A model generated the notes under the pieces. It worked only from the letters and a program-made list of their open reading frames with translations. It was not told the origin of the DNA and ran no database searches. 25,263 bases of DNA from a virus. The position numbers and the translations under genes were made by a program. Below, piece by piece: positions 13,622-24,800 of the stretch. Location: IMG/VR virus record IMGVR_UViG_3300028189_000051, positions 1-25,263 of that record, one strand, 5' to 3'. The number at the start of each line of letters is the position of its first letter. Within the stretch, counting starts at the first letter, position 1.

Positions 13622-14422
13622 TTATGAGTATATTGCTGGGAATACTTGTTTCCAGCTACCCGTTCCTGAAGCTGTAGCAATACTAATAAGGGATCCATTT
13701 ACCCAAGTATCTCCTGCTTTAGTGGCTGTAGGAGTAGTACTTCCTGTGAAAACTTTAGCATATACAGAGTCATGTTCGTGACTATTCTTGAAAGTTCCTG
13801 AAGCCGATATATCACATACATCATTAAGCTCTGCTACTGTAGCTGTAATACCTAAATTAGATACTACTGTTGCAGTACTAGCAACATCACTTAGGTTGGA
13901 ACTAGCGTCTAAAAATTTAGTATCTGCAGCTAATTGAGTGTAGTAATCTCCTGCTGGGTCTAATGGTGCAGTGTCTCCAATGCCTCCAATAGATATACTC
14001 CAAGGATCTGAGGCCCCTCCATAGGAAGCCGCAGCACTAAACTTATTTCTGCTTCCTACATAGAACTCTAGAGATCCAGTTACAGGGTTGTATGTAGTTA
14101 CTGTACCGTCCAAAAAGCCGTCTAAAGTTGCTCCTGTATAGTGTGATACTCTTATAGGCTGCCCTGGGGCAAAAGTTTTATTTACACTAACTGTACTACC
14201 TGCTACTACTGTAGTAACAGAAGATACTAGTAAGGTAATTGTAGCGTGTCTTTCTGATGCTACTGTTGTTAAGTCAATAGCTTGTTCAGCTAAGCCAGAA
14301 TGAATTGATGCTGCGTGGGCGGCAAAATCTTCAAATGCGTCTGGCATTCCTGTTACATACGCAGTTCCTGCAAAATCATCTGCACTGTATACTCTACCAT
14401 TTAGTGTTACGGGCCATGCCAT
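13622..14422 (-). CDS. Tail tip-associated fibre protein
   Basis: A 266-residue protein. The N-terminus (PVTLNGRVYSADDFAGTAYV, then MPDAFEDFAAHAASIHSG) is a small helical and turn module that probably docks to the tail tip. Beta-rich segments follow: ERHATITLLVSSVTTVVAGS and TFAPGQPIRVSHYTGATLDG, then YVGSRNKFSAAASYGG. Near the C-terminus is a helical ATVAELNDVCDISASG stretch, then KNSHEHDSVYAKVFTG and TWVNGSLISIATASGTGSW, reminiscent of fibre tip modules. Its start is one base after the stop of the tail-tip gene, with GAGGAG in the end of that gene as its ribosome binding site. The position directly after the tip protein suggests it is the first fibre mounted on it (inference). Confidence 0.65.
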   Translation of the reverse strand: MAWPVTLNGRVYSADDFAGTAYVTGMPDAFEDFAAHAASIHSGLAEQAIDLTTVASERHATITLLVSSVTTVVAGSTVSVNKTFAPGQPIRVSHYTGATLDGFLDGTVTTYNPVTGSLEFYVGSRNKFSAAASYGGASDPWSISIGGIGDTAPLDPAGDYYTQLAADTKFLDASSNLSDVASTATVVSNLGITATVAELNDVCDISASGTFKNSHEHDSVYAKVFTGSTTPTATKAGDTWVNGSLISIATASGTGSWKQVFPAIYS

Positions 14423-14423
14423 C

Positions 14424-16958
14424 TTATAATAACTCCTCTATTGTATACGAACGACTCCAATATCCATCTATGTTATGTTTCATAGGGGATATTTTAGCTA
14501 TACGTCCATATATTGTTTGTTTAAATAATTTATGTGCAGGTGCTTTAGTATCTGTATAGATAAGTACATCTCCACTTGATCCTTTTGTTCTATCTAACTC
14601 TAGAGCATTTTCGAAAATCTCCTCTTCAGTTAGATATTTCAAATTAAATTTAACACTCCTATACTTATTAAGAGTATCTACATAGGTCTGACCGCCTAAT
14701 GACCGGGTAATCTTGGATGGATCTTTATATGTTAGAGTCCATCCTCGACTCATGTTTCTTGAAGGCTTCCAGGCCTTCCCTACTACTACACGCCCTACTT
14801 CGAAATAACTAGGGGATGCGGTATCTTGTATGTCTATTTTAATGAACTTAGCGGATACTGCTGTATCTAATAATAGATGTGAGGCGAAAGGTTTATAGCT
14901 TTCTAGTTGCTCTGCAGTAATATTTGTCCCCCATAAGAATACTCCGTAAGGTAGTGTGCCAAAGGAACCCATTGTAGGCCAAACATCCTGCCAATCTGTT
15001 TGGTGTACATAGCTCCATTTATTGACTATATTCCCCCATATACTAACAGTAGTGTTGCCCCAAGTTTTATTCGGCCAAGCCTCCATCTCTGCAGTTAAGT
15101 CTGTAGCAAAACGTACCCGCCATTTAGCGCCCCCAGAAAAGTTATGATTAAGTAAAGATAGGCTATCTATTAACTTCTGCCCTCCAAACTCAATCTGAAT
15201 ACTAGTAGTTTCTTGGTTGCCTTGATGCCCCTCTATAAAGCCGTTGCCGTGCTCCCAGCCCGCTTTAGTTTTATAATAGTACCCATTTCCATAAGGTAAA
15301 CTACTATCCCCAGGATAAGATGCTGTAGCTAGAACGTCATTCAAGGTTAAATGTATATGTCTATTATGTGCGGGGCCAGAAGTTGTATTACCTACACTAA
15401 CTGGGGGGCCCCCAATAACATAAGCTATAGATGTAGTTGGGGGAGTCCAATCTCTAGTAGGGCCACCAACACTTACATTTATTTCATCTCTAAATGTATA
15501 TATTGCTCCTGCGTCTGTTGCACTAACTCCATCCTCATAAGGAGCCCCTGATATAATGATACTGTCTGACGCAGCCATACTTAGCCCAAAATTATCATTA
15601 GCCTCTTCATCAGATGCTTCGACTTTTCGTATCTGTACTAAGTCATTATTGAATATATATAAAGCCCCTGCATCTGTATTACTTGTAGAATCTGATAAAG
15701 GGGAACCTACTACTATATTATTCGGGGATACAGCTACCGAAACCCCAAAATGATCCCCTGCAGTAGGGTCCGAGGGGAATAATTTAGTATAGGCACCTGA
15801 TAGCTCCATATCTAACTTATACGCTCCCCCAGAATCTACATTAGAACCATTATCCATATAAGGAGCTCCTACTACTACTTTACTGTCTGTACATGCTACA
15901 GAGTGCCCAAATTTTGCTCCATCATCTACATCTCCATCTAATACTCCGAAATGGAATTCGGCAAATGCGCCTCCTGCATCTGCTGCTATAAATCTGATAA
16001 CAGCGCCCACAGCTTTATTTACTCCTGCTATAGGTAGTACTCTGTCAGGTTGCCCTACGTATACGTCGCCTCCATTGGAAGCTAAAGAGTACCCCATTTT
16101 ATACGTAGTGCCTTCGGCTCTATAGGTTTGATATACGCCTGCGGGGGTATAAAAATGTACTGTTCCCTGATTTGTTCCTGCGCCAAGGTTTCCATGAGGG
16201 CCGCCAACTGCTATAATATTAGCAGATATTGTTACAGCCCAACCAAAGTTTGACCCCGCACTTCCCGTTGAAGGAAGTAGTTGAGTTTTCTGTACTCCGT
16301 CTATTCCAAATAAATATGCTACCCCAATATCTACTAGAGGAGACCCCCCACTATACAAAGTGGCATTAGGAGACCCAACAATTATTTGGGATTCGTGTAT
16401 AGCTACTGACCACCCAAACTTTGCTCCCGTCTCCGGGGTAGTAGGGACTATTTTTCTAATAAAAGTGCCATCTATATTGTATAAGTATACGGCTCCTGCT
16501 CCTGAGGATACTCCTGGGGCTCCTACTACAATATAGTTTCCATAAGTAGCTACAGAGTACCCAAAATGATTACTTGCTACAGCTCCCCCATCTTCCGTAA
16601 ATTTCTCTTCTCCACTCCCGCTAAAGTATCTGCTAATAACTTGCCAAATCTCTGCTACTGAATCATCGATGTCTGGCATAATCTTTATTACACGAGTAGT
16701 AGAATTGGAGCTACCAGTGCTTGTAAAAGTGAAACGAGCTGCAGTAGCTGAGGTTTCCCCTAACTCTATCCAGTCAGCAGTTGTTGGGTTACTTACTATA
16801 TGCAGGCCGCCATTAGCCGCCTGATCCCCAGTACGCCATACTTTTGTAATCTGTCTATCCTTTAGATTACCTGAAAGTAATGTAGACGCTTCAGACTCTG
16901 GTAGAATATAAGTATCTGAGCTATCTAAATAGTTATCACCAATAATAGCTAAACTCAT
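14424..16958 (-). CDS. Tail-tip protein with inserted seven-repeat FG-GAP propeller
   Basis: An 844-residue protein of clear mosaic structure. Residues 1-105 contain NLKDRQITKVWRTGD and a TRVIKIMPDIDD strand pair. Residues about 118-497 hold seven FG-GAP type repeats, each with an FG(x)S(V/M)A-like strand, a VVGAP/VVGSP strand and a GAxYxF strand, often preceded by acidic turns such as DVDDGAKFG. This is the number needed for a closed integrin-like propeller. Residues about 520-735 look like a discoidin-type module (LIDSLSLLNHNFSGGAKWRV; YFEVGRVVVGKAWKP), and the end, YWSRSYTIEELL, is typical of phage tail-tip proteins. A strong GGAGGT site and an ATGA overlap link it to the 622-residue gene. 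The propeller probably projects from the tip and contacts the cell surface. Confidence 0.75.
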   Translation of the reverse strand: MSLAIIGDNYLDSSDTYILPESEASTLLSGNLKDRQITKVWRTGDQAANGGLHIVSNPTTADWIELGETSATAARFTFTSTGSSNSTTRVIKIMPDIDDSVAEIWQVISRYFSGSGEEKFTEDGGAVASNHFGYSVATYGNYIVVGAPGVSSGAGAVYLYNIDGTFIRKIVPTTPETGAKFGWSVAIHESQIIVGSPNATLYSGGSPLVDIGVAYLFGIDGVQKTQLLPSTGSAGSNFGWAVTISANIIAVGGPHGNLGAGTNQGTVHFYTPAGVYQTYRAEGTTYKMGYSLASNGGDVYVGQPDRVLPIAGVNKAVGAVIRFIAADAGGAFAEFHFGVLDGDVDDGAKFGHSVACTDSKVVVGAPYMDNGSNVDSGGAYKLDMELSGAYTKLFPSDPTAGDHFGVSVAVSPNNIVVGSPLSDSTSNTDAGALYIFNNDLVQIRKVEASDEEANDNFGLSMAASDSIIISGAPYEDGVSATDAGAIYTFRDEINVSVGGPTRDWTPPTTSIAYVIGGPPVSVGNTTSGPAHNRHIHLTLNDVLATASYPGDSSLPYGNGYYYKTKAGWEHGNGFIEGHQGNQETTSIQIEFGGQKLIDSLSLLNHNFSGGAKWRVRFATDLTAEMEAWPNKTWGNTTVSIWGNIVNKWSYVHQTDWQDVWPTMGSFGTLPYGVFLWGTNITAEQLESYKPFASHLLLDTAVSAKFIKIDIQDTASPSYFEVGRVVVGKAWKPSRNMSRGWTLTYKDPSKITRSLGGQTYVDTLNKYRSVKFNLKYLTEEEIFENALELDRTKGSSGDVLIYTDTKAPAHKLFKQTIYGRIAKISPMKHNIDGYWSRSYTIEELL
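15468..16607 (-). other. Seven FG-GAP repeats (beta-propeller domain)
   Basis: Within the 844-residue protein. The repeat cores read HFGYSVA...VVGAPG, KFGWSVA...IVGSP, NFGWAVT...AVGGP, KMGYSLA...YVGQP, KFGHSVA...VVGAP, HFGVSVA...VVGSP and NFGLSMA...ISGAP. The fourth is the most degenerate. Repeat length is about 50-58 residues. Confidence 0.8.
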
Positions 16959-18823
16959 CCCCAGACCTCCATAGTTACCTCATTCTTTAAAGCATCTTCT
17001 TTTAATGATACAATTCTCATATTTTTTCCATCAGTTAATCCATACCGGTCAATTTTAACCATTATAGTATCGTTTAAATCTAACCCAAAAGGTTGTATTT
17101 TTACTTTTAAAACAAATAAATCTCTTTTTATTCCGTACAATTCCTGTCTACGCTTAGCTTCCTCGTGCCCCATACAGTTACAGGTTAAGTAAGTGTCTAC
17201 CTTCTCCCCATCCGCCGCAAGCAAATGCTTAGTAATAACTGTAGGGTCTTCAAATTTTTCATCTATAAACTCTTCTTCTAGTCTATACTTATACCCATTA
17301 TCACTTAATACTGCTCCTGCCATATCTCCTTCAGAGAATACTTTCCAGTGTTTTCTAGTTCCTATAGTTTGAGAAATAGAGGGGATACCTGTAGATCTTC
17401 TACTTATACTTCTTATTTCTACTTCAGTGAAGGTTTGAACGGGAGTAACTTCAGGCTCGGTCAATGCACCTAATACCATTTTCCCCGAGCGATCAAAAGT
17501 GTAAAACGCCCCCATAGATGATACCAGTGAGTCTAAAATATTAAGAATATTTTCTCCTTCCGGAACATAATACCCATGTATTCCATACTCGATTGCTGTA
17601 GTTGCTCTACTAAATGTACTAAAGGAATCAGTGTTTATATCGGTTAATTGTAGTCCACCTTTTGTCGAAATTATTCTTTTTACAATGCCCCCTAATGAAG
17701 AATCGTAAGTGGCTACAGCAGTAGAAAAAATATCTACTTCTTTAGACCCTTTAACATCTGCTGTTATTACATAATCTGCAGAAGACCCTCCCCCTACTGC
17801 TGCTGTAAGTGTAAACTTACCATTAGCTAAGTCTTCTGTAATACCTGTAGTAGTCCACGTCCCCATATCAGTTTCGCAATCAAAAGCATTGGTGTACGCG
17901 GGAGTTTTTATTATACTACAGCTACCCAGCTGGTTCCCCCCAGAGTACACGGCATCAATACTCTCTATTGGACCGTTGTGTACCTGGAAAATTCTATTGC
18001 TAGGGTCTACTTCTATTGGCTCGATGTGGGATACTTCTCCATAACATACGGGCTTTATCTTATTTTTTAATCTATCTGCCCCGTTGCTATGATCGAATAT
18101 TGTATAGATAGATGTAGCATCTGGAATATCTACCCAAGGGGTAGTGCTTTTAATTGTAGCATACTTAGAGGTACCATCATACTCATCAATTTTTCTCTTT
18201 TGTCCATAACCTTTTCCACCTGTAATCTCAAGATCCATATTACGATAGTAATGGTCCGTTGTGCTAGAACTTGGGTCTAGAATTATTAATGCAGTCCCTC
18301 CTCCTTGAGCCCTCTGATTCCAGGCTATTGAAGTTCCTACATAAACTTCTTCTTCAATAGGCTTATCTAATTTGTGTTGAAAATCCCTAATTTTTATTAG
18401 TACTTCAACAGCAGACCATTCAATTTGATCCATTGTACCTACAAAGATATTAAAAAAAGTATCGTAAGAGGAACCATCCCCAATCTTTACTTTAATATCT
18501 CTACCATTTAAACTGTAGTCGTTTAAAAAATCTAAATCTCCATCAGTATTCATTAATTTAATAGTACCAAAAGAGGGAATACTTCTTCCGCCTATGCTTC
18601 CAGGAGAGTACATATTTCTAGACATACTAAGGGCCGACTTAACTCTAGACTCATAGTATGTATTAGCAGGAGTATCTGTAGGGCTTGTAGTAAAACCCCC
18701 TGTAGAATAGTATAACGTTTCCAGTTTTTCCGTTGCTAGGTTATACGCGTCTAACTCTATTAAATAGTTCCTTTTAGCATACGCGTCCTGTAAGTACGCT
18801 AATTGAGTAGTTATTAAGGCCAT
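16955..18823 (-). CDS. Distal tail / hub-like protein (Dit-Tal type)
   Basis: A 622-residue protein directly after the tape measure gene, where siphovirus distal tail and hub proteins are encoded. The N-terminal part (YLIELDAYNLATEKLETLYY; IPSFGTIKLMNTDGDLDFLN; DYSLNGRDIKVKIGDG; EVLIKIRDFQHKLDKPIEEE) reads like a distal tail or baseplate ring protein. Residues about 380-520 (EGENILNILDSLVSSMGAFY, then FDRSGKMVLGALTEPE) resemble a gp27-like hub. The C-terminus is LNDTIMVKIDRYGLTDGKNM, then RIVSLKEDALKNEVTMEVWG. There is no visible peptidase motif. The ATG follows the tape measure stop with no gap, and the stop overlaps the tail-tip gene as ATGA. The assignment rests on position and pattern, and the split between Dit and hub roles is not certain. 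Confidence 0.65.
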   Translation of the reverse strand: MALITTQLAYLQDAYAKRNYLIELDAYNLATEKLETLYYSTGGFTTSPTDTPANTYYESRVKSALSMSRNMYSPGSIGGRSIPSFGTIKLMNTDGDLDFLNDYSLNGRDIKVKIGDGSSYDTFFNIFVGTMDQIEWSAVEVLIKIRDFQHKLDKPIEEEVYVGTSIAWNQRAQGGGTALIILDPSSSTTDHYYRNMDLEITGGKGYGQKRKIDEYDGTSKYATIKSTTPWVDIPDATSIYTIFDHSNGADRLKNKIKPVCYGEVSHIEPIEVDPSNRIFQVHNGPIESIDAVYSGGNQLGSCSIIKTPAYTNAFDCETDMGTWTTTGITEDLANGKFTLTAAVGGGSSADYVITADVKGSKEVDIFSTAVATYDSSLGGIVKRIISTKGGLQLTDINTDSFSTFSRATTAIEYGIHGYYVPEGENILNILDSLVSSMGAFYTFDRSGKMVLGALTEPEVTPVQTFTEVEIRSISRRSTGIPSISQTIGTRKHWKVFSEGDMAGAVLSDNGYKYRLEEEFIDEKFEDPTVITKHLLAADGEKVDTYLTCNCMGHEEAKRRQELYGIKRDLFVLKVKIQPFGLDLNDTIMVKIDRYGLTDGKNMRIVSLKEDALKNEVTMEVWG

Positions 18824-21800
18824 TTATGCTCTACTATACTTCATACTAGTAGACATTCTTTCCACTGAGGAACCAAATTCTTCATTACTATTCCTAAGTT
18901 CTACTATTTCCGCTTTTAAACCTATAATAGCATCTTGCATCTCCTCTCTTTCTTGAGAGCTAGTATTAATAGATACTTGCATTAAGGAGGCTTGCTGCTC
19001 TTTAAAGGCTTTTAATTCTTCTACCATAGGAGAGTTATTCTGAAGGACTGGAATACTAGTTCCATCTGGTAAAGGCACCACTGCTTCATTATACCTACCT
19101 TCTCCGATTAAACCCATTGTAGGGTTACTAACTATACCCCCAGAAGCAAAAGCTCTGAAGCCCCCTGATATTACTCCACCATTAGCAAAGCCCATTAAAG
19201 CACGGAAATCTTCTAACATCTTTAAGGCCCAGTCTCTATCTTTCATGAACTCGCCGACTCCACCAAACATAGACTTAGAAAGATCTATAAAGCTACTCAT
19301 AGTTTCCGCTAACTTTTCTCCTGCTTTAACGTTCCCTGCCATAGCGTCTGCAGCCAATTTCTCCGCTTCTGTCTTAAAGTGCCCATATTTATCTGCGTCT
19401 GTAAGGGAAGATAACTCTCCGTATTTCATCTCATCAATAAGACCAATAATGTCACCAAAAGCGTCTTTTAAATCGTCTGCAGAGTTAGTCATATCACCAA
19501 ATGCTTCGCCTAAGCGGATCATAGTAGCTAGTTTATCTGGATCATCAAAGAATCCAGTACCTAACTTAGACTCGTACCAAGTTCTAAAGTCATCAACACT
19601 AGTACCTGCTGCTAGTCCTAATTCTGAAAGGCCTGTACCTACTCTATTTTTGGCACTATCAAGAGCGAACTTTGCTAACTCGCCCTCACCGTATATAGCT
19701 TTAGAAAATTTCTCTAAAGAAGTTAAGAGACCTTTAATATCTCCGAAGCCACCTTTTTTAGATTTTAGAACGTTTTGCTGCCAATCTAATATATCTTCGA
19801 TTCCTGTAGCACTTAAGAAGTCTCCAGTAGTTAGCCCAATTCTATCGAAAGCTTGTTTAAACCCAAGCATATCACGATACACTCTAGATAAAGCCTCTAA
19901 GTACTCTTCTCCTGCGTATCTCCATTGTTCTACTGCGGGAATCATTTTCAAAGTAATATCATTAGCAATAGCGGATAAAGCGTTCTGTACTGCAGACGCT
20001 TGCTCCTCTGGACTTAAATCCTTTAAGTCTATATCTTGTACCGCTATTTCAAAATCTCTTAAGTTATCAATTAAGGCACTTCTAGCGTAACCTAAGTCCT
20101 CTCCTAGAGATAATACTGCGTCTCCAATATCAAATAATGTTTTAGCGAAAGAATTCTCTGCATCAGTATCAAAGTCTTTCCAGTTAGTTGTAGTAGAAGA
20201 ACTAGTGCCTCCGCCGAAACCTAAGAAGCCAGACTTAGTAGTAGTAGATTTAATCTTTTCCCATACTTTTAACTCTAAGTTTGCCCAAGAGCCTGCGTCT
20301 AGGTCAATTACATCTGCTAGTTTCTGGGCAACAATTTGAATACCTGCACCCATTAACTCCGTAGTAGTAGACTTACCTCCAAACAACCCTAAGAAAGCTG
20401 GTTTAACTGTTGTACCGAACCAATCTCCGAATACAGTTTCCATATCACCAATACTAAATGTACCTATGCCACCTAACGCCTGCATGCCTTTAATAATGTC
20501 AGTAGATAGTTTAGTCATACTATCATCAATTGAACGGAGGGCGTATAATACGTCCCAACCTTGTTCAAATGCTTTTATTTCAATTTCTTCAATATTAGCA
20601 AGAGCAGTCTTTAATGAATCTGCTTTTTCTTCAGGAGTCTCCAATGTCGCCGAGCTGCTGACCCTTTGGGTCTTTGGCGCAGCTGTACTAACTGATTTTC
20701 CGCCTCCGCCTAGTGCAGACATTGCTGCAAAAATAGCTAAACCTGTGGCAATTTTAGTATACGGGTTAGGGTCCTTGGCTGCTCCATCTGCGGCTGCTTC
20801 TGCTGCTTTAGGTAAAAGAGCTGCTAATGATTGTGCCATCTCTGCTGCCATCATAGCCATTTTTGCTAAATGCATCGCTTTTTCTATGGCGTGGAAGGCT
20901 TGCTGGGCCTTAGATCCCTCTTCCATCATATCACCCATACCACCAAACATGCCAGCAGCAGCACCTAGTTTCTCTTGGGCCTCTGCACTAGCTAATTTAG
21001 CGCTCTTTTTAGATTTAGCTTCTTCAAATTTTTCGAAAGAGAAATTTAGTCCCTCTGCTTTATCAAAATATTCTTCCTCAAAGTCCCCCATTACTTTAGT
21101 TCTACGTTTAGCCTGCTTAGCACCTAAGGTACTAAAAGACTGGAAGGCGGAGGTCATCTTACCTAGACCTTTAAGCTGCGTCATACCTACTTTCTCTGCG
21201 TAGCTCTCCCAGTGCATAGCCATAATATCAACAGTGCGTTGGTTTTCTTCAATTAACCAAACATTAAGCTCTGTCATAGTTTCTTTTTGAGCTTCAGCCC
21301 CTGGAGTACCTTCAAGCCCCCCATTTAGTCCTGCGTCTCCTGTTGCCGTTCCTGTATTGGCCAATACAGTAGGGGTGCCAAATGAGTTTACTTCTGTAAA
21401 AGTGCCTCTATTATCTGGTACAACATACTCCTGGGCCCCAGAACTAAGTTGTTCAGGGCCTTCTTTAGCCTTGTCAATATGAGCTTGTATAAGCCCTAAG
21501 TGCTTTTCATATTCAGCCGTTTGTTCTTTTAATCTGTCGGTTACAATTTCTTGGTATTCTTTAATTGCTTTAGTAGAAGCTTCTTGGTCTGCATAAATAC
21601 TACCCGCTTCTACAGCAAATAAATCATCGGCTAAAGAATCTCCTGAAATCCCCTTTTGAAAGGCTTTAACCCTTTTAAATACGTCATCTGCCCCGGAGGC
21701 ATCTACCATAGCCTGCTTTTGCTTTAGCTTTAAGATTTCTTTCTCTGCTGCGTGCCTAGCATCTAGTACTTTTGTTAGCTGCTCGGCTTGCTGTACTTCA

Positions 21801-24800
21801 ACTTGGGCTGCTTTTACTAAACTCTTTTTATGGGATACTTGACCTTCTAAGTCCTTTTTTGTTACCCCCTCACTAGGGGCCTTTGCTTGTAACTCAACTA
21901 ATTCTTTCGCTAATACTAATTCGAGTTTGCGTTTACTAACTAGATCTCTGTTATTCTTATTTAGTGTTGTAGCCTGGGATAGCTCTAGTTTCTGTATATC
22001 CAGTTTACCCAAAGCTTGTTGGTGAGCTATTTTTCCAACTAAGGTATCCTCTTTACTTATGTCTAGTAAAGACTTTTTGAACCCTATCTGAGTACTAACC
22101 TCTTTACTAGCTAATTCTACCTGCTTTAAATATAAAGCACTTTCAGCATTCCAAGCTTCTAAATCCACTCTAATATCAGAAGTTGTTATAGCTAAACGGT
22201 TATACTGTCGTACTATATTGGCAATGAGTGCCTTCTGTGCCTTATACTCAGGAGTCTGGGAGTCTTGCATACTATTTAATTTAGTTACTGCCAGCTGTCT
22301 CTGGGTAGCTAAATTATCTAAGTTTAGTTTATTTATACTCTGTTGTAGTTCAAAGTGCCCCGCTAGTGCAAGGTTACTGTCTTTTATTAATTTAAAGTCT
22401 TGCTGTCTTCCCTTAGATACCTCTAGGCTTACCTTGTTATCTCTTACTCGAGTTTGTAGTAGGGAAATTTCTGCATAAAACTCTTTTACTTTTTTAATAG
22501 CTCCTACAACAGGATCTACTATCCCATAAGCTTTCGCGATGGTAGCTACAGTCTTAGAAACTAAAGAGTCCTTTTCTGCAGTTAACTTACTTATTTGCTT
22601 TCTACCTGCGGCTTGAGCATTCTTACTCATCTCTGGAGTAACTAACTGTGCAATTTTTTTATTGTGCTCTACTTCAATACTCTGAATTACAGCACTAGAG
22701 GCATAAGCTATTTGCTCCATGCCTGCAATATACTCTTTCTTGGCCTTATCCAGGGAGGCTTGGTCTACCCCCACTACTAAGCGAGCAGACGCGGTCATGT
22801 TATCAATAGTAGATAACATTTCGGTCATAGATAGTACCCCGTCCTCAGATAACTTATTAATTTTACTTGTTGCAATATCTAAGTCCTGCACCATCTTATC
22901 GAAAGGTGTCTTGACTTTAAACTCATCCCCAAATTTCTTAAAGTTATCTGAGAACGACTTAAAGGTACTAGCTAAGCTCTCAAGCTGCCCTTGCATATTT
23001 TTCTGTTTTCTAGACTGCTCGTCTAGTAAAGGGCCTAAATCCTTCAGCATGTTTGCGAAGGCATCAGGGTTTTTCTCTAAATTAGCTACTAAAGTGCTTA
23101 AGTTTAGGTTATTTTTTGATAAAGCTGTATCTATTGCCTTATTAACCCCTGCGTCACCTAATTTTTTATAGGTCTCTAAAAGGTTCTTAATGTCAGTAGC
23201 GTTACTTTTTAAATCTGTAATACTTAGGCTACCTAAGTCGAAATTCTTTAAGGCGGTCGCTGCGTCATCTGCTTGACTCTTAAAGTCTTTCAGTAAGTTG
23301 CCTATTACCTCATGTTTATGTATATAGTCTGATGAAGTGCTAAGTCCAGCCTTCATGAAGTCATTGTACTTGGCCTGTGCTTTAGTAGCGTTTTCTAAGT
23401 TAGAGGCTATAGTATCGAAGGCGCTGTCTACGGCTTTTGAACCTTTATTTAGTAGGCCCAACCATTCCCCAAATTCAACTATGTAGTCCCCTACAAACGC
23501 CATAATAGTTAGTATCCACGTAGCAATTTTACCTACTTTACCTAAACCTTTTCCAATTGCCCCCATAGCGCTCATACTAGCTTGTTTAAGTCTAGATATA
23601 CCCTGCTGTACTGAGGCTAAAGCTACCACAGCTTGCTTTTTCATTCCTGTCCAAGACTTCCACCAAACACCTTCGATATGCTTAATTACTTTTACCTGGG
23701 CCTTCTCATAGCTCTTCATTTGGGTTCTAAGAGCTAGGAACTGTTTTTTTGTTACATTAGGGAACTGCTTAGTAAAGGCTTGAAAAGCTTTCTTAGTATC
23801 TTTTTGCCCCAACCTTAAACGTTTTTTCATCTGAGTAATATAAACTTTTGCGTCACCCTTAGCTAAGTCTTTCATAGACTTAGAGTCCGGCTTAAGGGCT
23901 ATACCTGCAGTAATTGCCGAGGACTGCAAAGACTTCTTAGCCTTTGAAGCCTCAGCTTCTTTAACTTTCCTTAAAGCCGCAGATTTTCGGTCCAGAGCTG
24001 CTGTGGTAGCTTTTACTCTATCAGCATAGGCGGCTTCTGACTTAGTAATCTTTTCCGCCATTGTTTTACCAAAATCATTAAGGGCGGGCATGGCTTTTTT
24101 AGCTAAGAACGTAGTCATTACTGCAAAGCCTGCTACTAAAGCCATTTTATTATTTGCAAAGAAATTAGCTATAGGGCCGAGGCCTTTATTAATTAGCTCT
24201 AGTATTTGGAAAGACAGATCCGCCACTTCACTAGCCAGCCTATTAAAAGGGTTAGTCTCTAACTTATCATTCAGCTCCCCATACTTTCTAATACCTTGAT
24301 CAATTGTTTCATTAGCAAAAGCTTGTTGTTTTTCGTAGGCAGTTAGTTCCGTTACTTTCTTACCAATTGTTTTAGCATACTTCCTAGAAGCTTCATCTAC
24401 TCGTACAATTAGGCCTAATTCGTCTAAAATTTCAGGCTCCAGCTTTACAACACCTCGAGTCAATCTATCTACAGCGTCCCCAACATCTCTGCCTAAGGCT
24501 AGTGCGGCTCCTCGAGCTACCTTACCTAAGTCTTTAATCTTATCCCCTGTCATTCCCGCAGAAGACGCAAAAGCTACCGTACGCATTGCTTCCGCAGTAC
24601 TTACTGCGGCACCTGTTACATCTCTAAAGTCTTTCGCCATTAACTTCAGGTTATTACCCGAAGTTGCTCCCATCTCTTCTAGGCCTCGGATCATAGTAGA
24701 GGTATCCATAGCACCTTTCAGTATTTCGAAAGCAGCACTTAACGCAAATGCATGAGCAGCTAAAGTAGCATATACGTGAATGAAGCCACCCATTCCGGCA

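Noticed and set aside
19245-21203. Long plus-strand open frames (281 and 245 codons) opposite the tape measure gene
   Set aside because: They are antisense shadows of a strongly supported minus-strand gene, with low-complexity Ser/Ala/Pro composition and no binding sites or neighbours on that strand.
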